Positions 1-5,975 of a DNA stretch of 6,532 bases are shown here, in pieces; the first letter of the stretch is position 1; each line of letters starts with the position of its first letter. The position numbers were made by a program, and so were the translations under genes. Location of the stretch: contig LUCF01000047.1 in the NCBI GenBank assembly GCA_001593845.1, positions 1 through 6,532 on the forward strand, in the 5' to 3' direction. The notes beneath the pieces were generated by a model. The model was not told the DNA's origin. It ran no database searches and saw only the letters and a list, made by a program, of their open reading frames with translations. Source of the stretch: Candidatus Bathyarchaeota archaeon B63 (GTDB lineage: Archaea > Thermoproteota > Bathyarchaeia > Bathyarchaeales > DTEX01).

Positions 1-557
1 CCGCCAGCCGAGAATGCGTAGCCGGTTGAGCCGACCTGAGAAGCTACGATGACGCCGTCAGCCCTGCATTCCATGACGACATCGCCGTTCTTCCTTATCC
101 TCATGTGCAGGAGCTTTGCGAGGTGCCTAGAAGTAACGAAGACCTCATTCAAGGCGTCTGGAAGCCTCTTCCCCCCGAGGAAGGAGGCGATCTTGCTGTA
201 CCGCTCAATCGTGTAATCTCCCCTCAAGTATCTTTCCACAGCGTCAACGGCCCCTTCCGGGGGAACCTCAGCGAGAAAGCCCCGGACCCCCATGTCAACG
301 GCGAGTATTGGGGGCTCAGGCTTCGGAATTCGTAGGCAAGTCCTCAGTATCGTGCCGTCCCCGCCGATCGTCACGATCAGGTCAGCCCTCATCCCCTCAA
401 GCGGGACGGAATCGGCGTCCATTTTCATCAGCTTCGCCAGGCTGGACTCCAATAGAACCTTGAATTTTTCCCTTTTAAACCGGTTAGCTATCCTCGCAGC
501 GACGGAGATCGCCTCTTCACGGTCAGTGCGGGCGACTATGCCTACTGTCCCAGCCAA
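1..557 (-). CDS. nadK: NAD kinase (ATP/polyphosphate-NAD kinase), C-terminus cut by the window edge
   Basis: Phosphorylates NAD to NADP in the cytoplasm. The 185 visible residues carry the family's main signatures. The GGDGT phosphate-donor motif is at residues 65-69. A GFLAE segment at 93-97 follows a motif equivalent to the usual N-x-G. An NE pair is at 137-138, and the C-terminal domain entry DGVIVASQVGSTGYAFSAG is at 167-185. The family is usually about 250-290 residues long, so roughly a third is missing past base 1. I place the start at the TTG at 557-555: the frame is closed by a TAG 21 bases further upstream, and no ATG or GTG lies between. There is no well-spaced ribosome binding site, so the message may be leaderless or nearly so. 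The family call is firm. One oddity is the loop SQVGSTGY where the common form is TPTGSTAY. The gene is divergent from aIF5A. Confidence 0.93.
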   Translation of the reverse strand, partial: MAGTVGIVARTDREEAISVAARIANRFKREKFKVLLESSLAKLMKMDADSVPLEGMRADLIVTIGGDGTILRTCLRIPKPEPPILAVDMGVRGFLAEVPPEGAVDAVERYLRGDYTIERYSKIASFLGGKRLPDALNEVFVTSRHLAKLLHMRIRKNGDVVMECRADGVIVASQVGSTGYAFSAG

Positions 558-577
558 ACTCTCACACGCCGAGATAA

Positions 578-603
578 CCTATTAAGTCATGACTATTAAA
601 CTC
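578..603 (-). promoter_or_regulatory. Candidate TATA boxes for the NAD kinase gene
   Basis: Read on the minus strand, two AT-rich boxes lie upstream of the TTG start: GTTTAATAG at about 601-593 and CTTAATAGG at 586-578. The nearer box is centred about 25 bases before the TTG at 557, which would give a leaderless transcript. The farther one would give a leader of about 10-15 bases. This is a match to the archaeal TATA pattern and spacing only. Confidence 0.45.
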
Positions 604-709
604 TTAAGGATGCATCTCGTCCTCTCAGACCCATTCTCCTCCTATTCTCTGTCATTCCCGGATTTAAGCCTCATCGCCGGGAGGATGAGATAGCCACGAT
701 CTGGTAAAC

Positions 710-717
710 TATAAAAG
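710..717 (+). promoter_or_regulatory. TATA box for aIF5A
   Basis: TATAAAAG at 710-717, preceded by the purine-rich CTGGTAAAC, is the clearest archaeal TATA box in the window. Transcription would be expected to begin about 25 bases downstream, near 737-743, leaving a leader of about 20-25 bases that carries a GGGGG/TGAT ribosome binding site at about 750-760 before the GTG start. Confidence 0.65.
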
Positions 718-762
718 CCCACATGCCAAAATGGATATGCAGATCCGATGGGGGATTGATGT

Positions 763-1155
763 GTGAGCAAGCCGGTGGACGTTGGAAGCCTCAAGACGGG
801 TAGCTACGTGATCGTGGATAATGAGCCGTGCCGAATAGTTGACTTAACGAAGTCTAAGCCTGGAAAGCATGGCGCCGCTAAGGCTCGCGTGGTCACGATA
901 GGGGTATTCGACGGTGTGAAGAGGAGCTTCGTTAAGCCGGTCGACGCGAAGGTGGAGGTGCCCATAATCGAGAAGAGAACCGGACAGGTGATCTCCACCA
1001 TGCCGAACGCCATCCAGATAATGGATCTGGAGACCTATGAGATCTTCGAGACTCCTCTTCCTGATGATGAGGAGTTGAGGTCGAGGCTCAGCGGAGGCGT
1101 AGAGGTGGAGTACTGGCGCATCCTAGGAAGAACGAAGATCATGAGGGTGAAGTAG
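763..1155 (+). CDS. eif5A: Translation initiation factor 5A (aIF5A), hypusine-containing
   Basis: Archaeal homologue of eIF5A, the ribosome-binding factor that relieves stalling at difficult peptide bonds such as polyproline. It is a cytoplasmic protein modified by deoxyhypusine synthase. The 130-residue length is normal for the archaeal family. The N-terminal SH3-like domain holds the loop SKPGKHGAAKAR at residues 31-42. Lys35, in the TGK/PGKHG context, is the residue equivalent to the hypusinated lysine. The second half (from about residue 70) matches the C-terminal OB fold, ending in LGRTKIMRVK. The start is the GTG at 763. A purine-rich GGGGGATTGAT lies just upstream, and a GTG two bases earlier is followed directly by a stop. 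The gene is monocistronic by layout, divergent from NAD kinase and convergent with the threonine aldolase 15 bases away. Confidence 0.97.
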   Translation: MSKPVDVGSLKTGSYVIVDNEPCRIVDLTKSKPGKHGAAKARVVTIGVFDGVKRSFVKPVDAKVEVPIIEKRTGQVISTMPNAIQIMDLETYEIFETPLPDDEELRSRLSGGVEVEYWRILGRTKIMRVK

Positions 1156-1170
1156 ACCGGAAGGCCGCGG

Positions 1171-2244
1171 TTATACCCTGCCCCTCCGCCTTATTTCTCC
1201 CACAACCTCCCCAATTATCGATAGGGCCCTCTCGATATGACGCCTCTCAATTCCCCTATGAGTCACGAATCTAATCCTCGTCTTGCACATCCTGCTCACG
1301 AGGACCCCGCGGGCCTTAAGTTTCTCAATGAACATCTCGGCTGAGGCTCCGAGGCCATCGAGGCTGCATATGACTATGTTCGTCTGAACCGTCCGCAGGT
1401 CCAGGCTTATCCCATCGATCTTGGCCAGTCCCTCGGCTAGGAGACGGGCGTTCTTGTGGTCCTCCTCCAACCGATCGATCATCCTCTCCAAGGCGATTAT
1501 CCCGGGAGCCGCGATTATTCCTGCCTGACGCATCCCTCCGCCCAGCATCTTCCTTATCCTCCTAGCCTTCTCTATGAACGCTTCGCTCCCGACGACTATG
1601 GACCCCACTGGGCAGCTGAGGCCCTTCGAGAGGCTGAACATCAAGTTATCGACGTGCCTCGTGAACTCCTTAACATCCACCTTCAATGCAACAGCCGCAT
1701 TGAAGATTCTGGCGCCGTCCATATAGAGCCTCAGATCATGATCCTTCGCCACCTCGCTGATAGCCCTTATCTGGGAGGGGGTCACCACGGTCCCGCCGGC
1801 CAAGTTATGCGTGTTCTCTATGCATACGAGCGTCGTCCCGGCGTGATGCAGAGAAGCCGGTTTAATGGCTGCTTCGATGTCATGCGGATCCATAACGCCC
1901 ATCTCACCCTTAACGGGTATCGGGAGAACCCCAGCGACCGCGGATATCCCGCCTAACTCATACCAGTAAATGTGCGATTCAGCCTCAAGGATGGCGCTCT
2001 CTCCACGTCTCGTGTTAGCCATCACCGCTACGAGATTGGCCATCGTTCCGCTCGGCACGAGGAGGGCCGCCTCCTTACCCATCTTCTCAGCCGCCAACTC
2101 CTCGAGCTGATTCACTGTGGGGTCCTCCCGGTAGACATCGTCGCCGAGCTTCGCGTTTCTAATAGCCTCCAGCATCTCCTCGGTGGGCAACGTAACCGTG
2201 TCGCTTCTAAGGTCGATATAACTAGAGGTCTCATCTCCATCCAT
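1171..2244 (-). CDS. ltaE: Low-specificity threonine aldolase family, PLP-dependent
   Basis: Fold-type I PLP enzyme that cleaves L-threonine or L-allo-threonine to glycine and acetaldehyde. Counting from the ATG at 2244, the 357-residue protein shows the family opening DLRSDTVTLPT at 11-21 and PSGTMANL at 64-71 in the cofactor phosphate-binding region. A ring-stacking His lies near residue 91 (ESHIYWYE). The motif YMDGAR holds the Asp (176) that contacts the pyridine nitrogen. SLSKGLSCPVGS carries the Schiff-base Lys207. GGGMRQAG at 235-242 is also typical. An in-frame GTG at 2256 is a poor start because it lies inside the ribosome binding site AGGTGATC (2258-2251), which is correctly spaced for the ATG. 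Length is typical. Related activities in this family (beta-hydroxy amino acid aldolases) cannot be excluded from sequence. The gene is convergent with aIF5A and divergent from srp54. Confidence 0.9.
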   Translation of the reverse strand: MDGDETSSYIDLRSDTVTLPTEEMLEAIRNAKLGDDVYREDPTVNQLEELAAEKMGKEAALLVPSGTMANLVAVMANTRRGESAILEAESHIYWYELGGISAVAGVLPIPVKGEMGVMDPHDIEAAIKPASLHHAGTTLVCIENTHNLAGGTVVTPSQIRAISEVAKDHDLRLYMDGARIFNAAVALKVDVKEFTRHVDNLMFSLSKGLSCPVGSIVVGSEAFIEKARRIRKMLGGGMRQAGIIAAPGIIALERMIDRLEEDHKNARLLAEGLAKIDGISLDLRTVQTNIVICSLDGLGASAEMFIEKLKARGVLVSRMCKTRIRFVTHRGIERRHIERALSIIGEVVGEIRRRGRV

Positions 2245-2250
2245 AAGGAT

Positions 2251-2258
2251 GATCACCT
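2251..2258 (-). promoter_or_regulatory. Ribosome binding site that decides the threonine aldolase start
   Basis: On the minus strand this reads AGGTGATC, an uninterrupted match to the archaeal GGAGGTGATC consensus, 6 bases before the ATG at 2244. It contains the GTG that begins the longest open frame, so that GTG is most likely not the start. Confidence 0.75.
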
Positions 2259-2276
2259 TGAGGATACACCAACAGA

Positions 2277-2290
2277 AAATATTAATAAAC
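2277..2290 (-). promoter_or_regulatory. TATA box for the threonine aldolase gene
   Basis: On the minus strand, GTTTATTAATATTT forms a strong AT-rich box centred near 2284. Transcription about 25 bases downstream would begin at about 2259, directly in front of the AGGTGATC ribosome binding site. This gives a leader of about 15 bases and agrees with the shorter ATG start. Confidence 0.55.
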
Positions 2291-2345
2291 CTTATTTCCG
2301 CCCCTGGTGAAAGAGGACATACGGGTCCTCCATTGGGGAAGAATA

Positions 2346-2373
2346 CATTTAAGAGCCGCCTTCATTAATAAGG
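2346..2373 (+). promoter_or_regulatory. Two alternative TATA boxes for srp54
   Basis: CATTTAAG at 2346-2353 and CATTAATAAGG at 2363-2373 both resemble TATA boxes. The first predicts a start near 2376 and a leader of about 50 bases that includes the short reading frame at 2385. The second predicts a start near 2394 and a leader of about 30 bases without it. The sequence does not decide between them. GGAG at 2412-2415 is the likely ribosome binding site, 9 bases before the TTG start. Confidence 0.4.
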
Positions 2374-2424
2374 AATAAACGCGCATGGCGCAAGTGAACC
2401 CATCCACGCCTGGAGCGGCTGAAT

Positions 2425-3747
2425 TTGGTCCTTGAAAGGCTCGGCTCTTCTCTTTATGAGTCCCTGAAGAAGCTTCTCCGAGTCTCTTCGATAGATGAGG
2501 CCGCGATAAAGGGGCTTGTCAGGGACCTTCAGCGGGCATTACTCCAGGCTGACGTTAATGTGCATTTGGTTCTGGACCTATCGAAACGTGTAGAGGCGAG
2601 GGCCTTAGGGGAGAAGATCCCCCCAGGGGTCTCGAGGAAGGAACATGTGATCAAGGTCGTATATGAGGAGCTCACACGCTTCCTCGGGGAGAAGCCCGTC
2701 CCGCTCAGGGTAACACCGGGCAAGAGGAACGTATTCATGCTCGTGGGGATTCAAGGCTCAGGGAAGACAACGACCGCGGCGAAGCTCGCCAGGTACTTCC
2801 AGAAGCGGGGATATAAGGTGGCCCTGATATCCGCGGACACCTACAGGCCTGGGGCATACGCGCAGCTCAGGCAGCTGGCAAGCCGGATAAACGTTCCGAC
2901 TTATGGGAGTGAGGGCGGGGGAGACGCTGTTAAGGTAGCATTGGAGGGGCTGAGGAGGTTTGAGGGCTTCGATGTTGTTCTTATCGATACCGCTGGTAGG
3001 CACAAGGACGAGAAGAGCCTAATCGAGGAGATGAAGCATCTGGAAAGGACTGTTCAGCCAGACGAGATAATAATGGTCATAGATGGGACGATAGGTCAGC
3101 AAGCAGCGGTGCAGGCCGAGGCCTTCCATAAGGCAACGCCGATAGGCTCGATAATCGTTGCGAAGCTAGACGGCTCGGCTAGGGGCGGAGGAGCCCTCTC
3201 AGCCGTCGCCGCGACGGGCGCCCCAGTCAAGTTCATCGGGACCGGCGAGAAGATCGAGGATCTCGAGCATTTCGATCCGCCGCGGTTCGTCGGCCGGCTT
3301 CTGGGCATGGGTGATCTTCAGGGCCTGATCGAGAAGGTCCGGGAGGCTGAGGTTAGGGTTCCCGAGAAGAAGGCTAAGGCGTTCCTCAGCGGGAAGTTCA
3401 CGCTTGCGGATATGTACGAGCAGTTTGAGGCGATGCGGAGCATGGGGCCGCTCAGCCGCGTATTAAAGATGCTGCCCGGATTCGGCTATGACTTGCCCGA
3501 TGAGGCGATGAACCTGGCTGAGGAGCAGATGATGAAGTGGAAGGCCATAATCCAGTCGATGACCCCTGAGGAGAGGGTGAACCCCAGAATAATAAAGGGC
3601 TCCAGGATGAGGAGGATCGCTAGGGGATCCGGGACATCAGAGAAGGACGTGAAGGAACTGATCCAGCAGTATAACAGGCTTAGGAAGCTCCTCAAGTCCT
3701 TCAGGAGAAGGAGGCTTCCGTTCCTCGGCAAGAGATTCCCGATGTGA
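2425..3747 (+). CDS. srp54: Signal recognition particle 54 kDa protein (SRP54), GTPase
   Basis: Binds signal sequences emerging from the ribosome and, with 7S RNA, SRP19 and the receptor FtsY, delivers them to the Sec translocon. The 440-residue protein has the normal archaeal length and the full N, G and M domains. The N-domain motif ALLQADV is at 38-44. The G1 P-loop GIQGSGKTT is at 108-116, DTYRPGA at 138-144, the G3 DTAGR at 188-192, the G4 AKLDG at 246-250 and GTGEK at 272-276. The M domain begins near 320, with a methionine-rich stretch. It includes the SRP-RNA-binding segment SRMRRIARGSGTS at 393-405 and ends in a basic tail, KSFRRRRLPFLGKRF. The start is the TTG at 2425, because MVLERLG matches the conserved archaeal N-terminus and GGAG lies 9 bases upstream. 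The ATG at 2385 is in another frame. No defects are visible. Confidence 0.98.
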   Translation: MVLERLGSSLYESLKKLLRVSSIDEAAIKGLVRDLQRALLQADVNVHLVLDLSKRVEARALGEKIPPGVSRKEHVIKVVYEELTRFLGEKPVPLRVTPGKRNVFMLVGIQGSGKTTTAAKLARYFQKRGYKVALISADTYRPGAYAQLRQLASRINVPTYGSEGGGDAVKVALEGLRRFEGFDVVLIDTAGRHKDEKSLIEEMKHLERTVQPDEIIMVIDGTIGQQAAVQAEAFHKATPIGSIIVAKLDGSARGGGALSAVAATGAPVKFIGTGEKIEDLEHFDPPRFVGRLLGMGDLQGLIEKVREAEVRVPEKKAKAFLSGKFTLADMYEQFEAMRSMGPLSRVLKMLPGFGYDLPDEAMNLAEEQMMKWKAIIQSMTPEERVNPRIIKGSRMRRIARGSGTSEKDVKELIQQYNRLRKLLKSFRRRRLPFLGKRFPM

Positions 3748-3800
3748 CACTTTGAGCCTCAAGGGCTTGCGCTCCTCATGCATTCCAGGATCGGCGGATC

Positions 3801-3811
3801 GATTGTTTTTT
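3801..3811 (+). terminator. T-run terminator after srp54
   Basis: A run of six T (3806-3811) within GATTGTTTTTTAG lies about 60 bases past the srp54 stop and before the promoter boxes of the next gene. Archaeal RNA polymerase terminates at such runs without needing a strong hairpin. The GATCGGCGGATC just upstream gives at most a 4-bp stem. Confidence 0.5.
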
Positions 3812-3832
3812 AGGGCTGAGATGGCATGCCGA

Positions 3833-3879
3833 TTAAAAAGGATGATTCGATCCCCGCCTTGAAGGAGTAAACCTTAAAA
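3833..3879 (+). promoter_or_regulatory. Two candidate TATA boxes for the gene at 3911
   Basis: TTAAAAAG at about 3833-3840 directly follows a perfect 8-bp palindrome, GGCATGCC (3823-3830). A second box, CCTTAAAAC, is at 3872-3880. The second predicts a start near 3903, only about 8 bases before the ATG, which suits the absence of a ribosome binding site there. Assignment is by pattern and spacing only. Confidence 0.4.
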
Positions 3880-3910
3880 CGCTGATCGTCAAAGAATAAA
3901 GACGAGTCAT

Positions 3911-4300
3911 ATGGAGCGGTTTCTCCCAATACTCTCAGCGATCCAGACGAGGTTAAGAGAGATTCTGGCTAGAAACGAGGATTACATGTCCTCATGGAAC
4001 CTGGCGAAGATAGGCGACGTAGGCGAGGACCTCATTAGACTCGCCCGAGACATGTACCCGCAGCTAATCGAGGTTGAGCATAGGATACTATTTCAGTCCA
4101 TCAGGGAGGCTGGGCTTGGAATAACGGCGAAGGTGGAGGAGATCCGGAAGGGAGAATTGAGCGAGGATGATAAGGCGTACTTCAGAAACGTTCATGAGGC
4201 CCTCGGAAACATATGCGGGAAGATTGAGACGGGGGAGTATTACAGGGCGCTTCTGGAAATAGCCGAGAAGAAGAGGAAGGAGCGTCTATCACCCCCATAG
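3911..4300 (+). CDS. Conserved-looking helical protein of unknown function
   Basis: I do not recognise this 129-residue protein. It is hydrophilic and looks entirely alpha-helical, with heptad-like spacing of leucine and isoleucine in residues 1-21 and 36-80. It has no signal peptide, no membrane segment and no metal-binding cluster; the only Cys is at 102. A Trp sits at 29, and an acidic turn at about 81-88 (GELSEDDK) separates the two helical halves. The C-terminus is strongly basic (EKKRKERL). Codon use matches the neighbours, and the frame is uninterrupted from an ATG that has no ribosome binding site, consistent with a near-leaderless message. It lies on the same strand as, and 65 bases before, the aconitase X genes, with no convincing promoter between, so co-transcription is plausible. 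A role linked to the mevalonate genes is only an inference from position. Confidence 0.75.
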   Translation: MERFLPILSAIQTRLREILARNEDYMSSWNLAKIGDVGEDLIRLARDMYPQLIEVEHRILFQSIREAGLGITAKVEEIRKGELSEDDKAYFRNVHEALGNICGKIETGEYYRALLEIAEKKRKERLSPP

Positions 4301-4353
4301 AGCAGAAAGACGGAGAGGAGTTCCCTTCTGGTCCCCAATTTCCATTCTAAATT

Positions 4354-4362
4354 GAGGTGGTC
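4354..4362 (+). promoter_or_regulatory. Ribosome binding site of the aconitase X small subunit
   Basis: GAGGTGGTC matches the archaeal GGAGGTGATC consensus at eight of nine positions and lies directly before GAC and the TTG at 4366. It contains the in-frame GTG at 4357, which argues that the TTG, not that GTG, is the start. Confidence 0.65.
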
Positions 4363-4365
4363 GAC

Positions 4366-4782
4366 TTGCAGATCGAGTTGAAGGGCCGCCCGGTAACATC
4401 CGGATCAGCAGTCGGGGAGGCCCTGGTCTCTAAGAAGCCGATCAGCTTCCTCGGGGGGGTCAACCCGGAGACGGGGGAGATAATCGAGAGGGGCCATGAC
4501 ATTAACGGCCACCTGCTTAAGGGGGTCATCCTCTGTTTCCCCCACGGCCACGGATCAACAGTTGGGAGCTACGTTCTTTACTCCCTCGTAAAGAGGGGGG
4601 TCGGCCCTAAGGCCATCGTCAATGAGGTCGCTGACCCAGTTGTTGTTGTGGGAGCCGTAATCGCTGGGATCCCCATGGTGGACAGGATCGACATATGCCG
4701 GATCAGAACGGGGGACATCATCGAGGTCGACGGGGATAGGGGGACGGTGAAGATACTCAAGAGGGCTGGGACTTGTACCTAA
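4366..4782 (+). CDS. Phosphomevalonate dehydratase small subunit (aconitase X swivel domain, DUF126)
   Basis: Swivel-domain subunit of a split aconitase X enzyme. With the large subunit next door it forms phosphomevalonate dehydratase, which converts (R)-mevalonate 5-phosphate to trans-anhydromevalonate 5-phosphate in the modified mevalonate pathway. The 138-residue product begins MQIELKGRPV and shows the family features GEALVSKKPISFLGGVNPETG at 17-37 and GHGSTVGSYVLY at 61-72. Ser64 aligns with the conserved serine that acts as catalytic base in the aconitase superfamily. A Val/Ile-rich swivel core covers 83-104, and VDGDRGTVKIL is at the end. The start is placed at the TTG at 4366 because the upstream GTG is inside the ribosome binding site. 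The GHGS motif has His where I would expect Arg or Lys. The substrate is inferred from archaeal context, the separate subunits and the adjacent UbiD gene; other aconitase X members act on hydroxyproline. Confidence 0.9.
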   Translation: MQIELKGRPVTSGSAVGEALVSKKPISFLGGVNPETGEIIERGHDINGHLLKGVILCFPHGHGSTVGSYVLYSLVKRGVGPKAIVNEVADPVVVVGAVIAGIPMVDRIDICRIRTGDIIEVDGDRGTVKILKRAGTCT

Positions 4783-5951
4783 GCAGGGAAGAGGAGAGGA
4801 TCTACGAGGGAGAGGAGGGCTGGGCATACCAGATAGCGATGAGGATCCTGGTGAAGCTGGGCGACCTCTTCGAGGCTGAAAGGCTGATCCCAATAGAATC
4901 AGCTCATGTCTCAGGCGTCTCCTACAAGACTCTGGGCGACGCGGCCATCGAGTTCCTCGAGGCGCTGGCGGAGGAGGGGGCGAAGACGAGGGTTAGGTCC
5001 ACAGCGAACCCAGCAGGGATCGACTACGATCACCTGGAGGAGATGGTTGATCTTCCCGTGGCGCTTCAGAGGCAGAGGAGGATAATCGAGCTGTACCGAG
5101 GCATGGGCATAAGCCCAGTCTTGACCTGCACTCCATACTACATAAGGAGGCCTACGGAGGGGGCGCACTTGGCATGGGCGGAGTCCTCAACGGTCATCTA
5201 CGCCAACTCCATCCTGCATTCCTGGACGAATAGGGAGGGGGGGCCAAGCGCGCTGGCGGCCGCGCTGATCGGGAAGACCCCGGATTATGGGGTTCATAAG
5301 CCGGAGAACCGTGAGCCAAGCGTCCTTGTGAGGGTTGAGGCGCCACTCAGGGATGAAGCGGATTATGGGGCTCTAGGGATCCATGTGGGAAGGATGCTGA
5401 AGGACGAGGTTCCCGTCTTCGAGGGCTTATCAGGCACCGAGGAGACCATGCTGAAGCACCTCGGGTCGGCCTTGGCATCCAGCGGCATGACCTCGATCTT
5501 TTATCCATGCATCTCATGCCGGGGAAGCCGGGCGGACCTCGAGAGGCTGATCGTTGGGCTGGATGATCTGAACGGGGCCTCCGAGGATCTCTCTACTGTT
5601 AATCGGGAGCCGGACATGATCTTCATCGGGTGTCCCCACTGCTCAGTCAAGGAGGTCAGGCGGGTCGCCCTGAAGCTCAGGGGCAGCAGGGTAAGAGATG
5701 GCTTGAGGTTCTGGGTCTGCACCTCGAGGTTCGTGAGGAGGAAAGCCTGGAGATACGTGGATATCATTGAGGCTGCTGGTGGAAGGGTGATAACGGATAC
5801 ATGCGCCGTTGTGACTTGGCTTAAGGAGATTGGCGTCGATGTCTTGATGACGAACTCCGCGAAGACCGCCTATTATGCACCTACAATGAACGGCGTTGAG
5901 ACGGTCTATGCATCCCTCGACCGGTGCATAGAAGCCGCCTGCCAAGGGTGA
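4773..5951 (+). CDS. Phosphomevalonate dehydratase large subunit (aconitase X catalytic subunit, DUF521)
   Basis: Iron-sulfur catalytic subunit partnering the preceding gene. The 392 residues open with MYLSREEERI, as in the family, followed by ERLIPIESAHVSGVSYKTLG at 36-55. Further motifs are LTCTPYY at 117-123, WAESSTVIYANS at 135-146 and IFIGCPHCS at 283-291, then WVCTS at 314-318, TDTCAVV at 341-347 and TNSAKTAYYAP at 360-370. Cluster ligands are probably three of Cys119, Cys287, Cys316 and Cys344; Cys246, Cys249 and Cys290 are additional. The start is the TTG at 4773 with GAGGG 7 bases upstream. The gene overlaps the small subunit by 10 bases in the -1 frame, indicating translational coupling and matched expression. 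Bacterial homologues are often fused into one chain. It is convergent with the UbiD gene over a 24-base gap. The substrate assignment is by context, and the family assignment is firm. Confidence 0.93.
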   Translation: MYLSREEERIYEGEEGWAYQIAMRILVKLGDLFEAERLIPIESAHVSGVSYKTLGDAAIEFLEALAEEGAKTRVRSTANPAGIDYDHLEEMVDLPVALQRQRRIIELYRGMGISPVLTCTPYYIRRPTEGAHLAWAESSTVIYANSILHSWTNREGGPSALAAALIGKTPDYGVHKPENREPSVLVRVEAPLRDEADYGALGIHVGRMLKDEVPVFEGLSGTEETMLKHLGSALASSGMTSIFYPCISCRGSRADLERLIVGLDDLNGASEDLSTVNREPDMIFIGCPHCSVKEVRRVALKLRGSRVRDGLRFWVCTSRFVRRKAWRYVDIIEAAGGRVITDTCAVVTWLKEIGVDVLMTNSAKTAYYAPTMNGVETVYASLDRCIEAACQG

Positions 5952-5975
5952 AGGATGAGTAAACCATCTGTAGGC

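Noticed and set aside
1061..1072. CTGATGATGA looks like the C box of a C/D guide RNA
   Set aside because: It is explained by Asp-Asp-Glu codons inside aIF5A, and no suitably placed D box or terminal stem was found.
1456..1956. A 166-codon open frame on the plus strand, antisense to the threonine aldolase
   Set aside because: It is the reverse shadow of a gene with all its catalytic motifs. Its translation is rich in Pro, His, Arg and Tyr, with no recognisable domain and no binding site before its start.
2281..2373. ATTAATAA repeated at 2281 and 2364
   Set aside because: Both copies are explained as parts of AT-rich promoter boxes of two divergent genes; eight AT-only bases repeated once is not evidence of a repeat element.
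3841..3857. GATTCGATCCCCGCC resembles the T-arm and 3' end of a tRNA
   Set aside because: The five-base T stem cannot be closed, and no anticodon or D arm lies upstream, so there is no tRNA and no firm tRNA remnant or attachment site.
4773..4782. Programmed -1 frameshift fusing the two dehydratase subunits
   Set aside because: There is no slippery heptamer in the overlap, and the large subunit has its own start with a well-spaced binding site.
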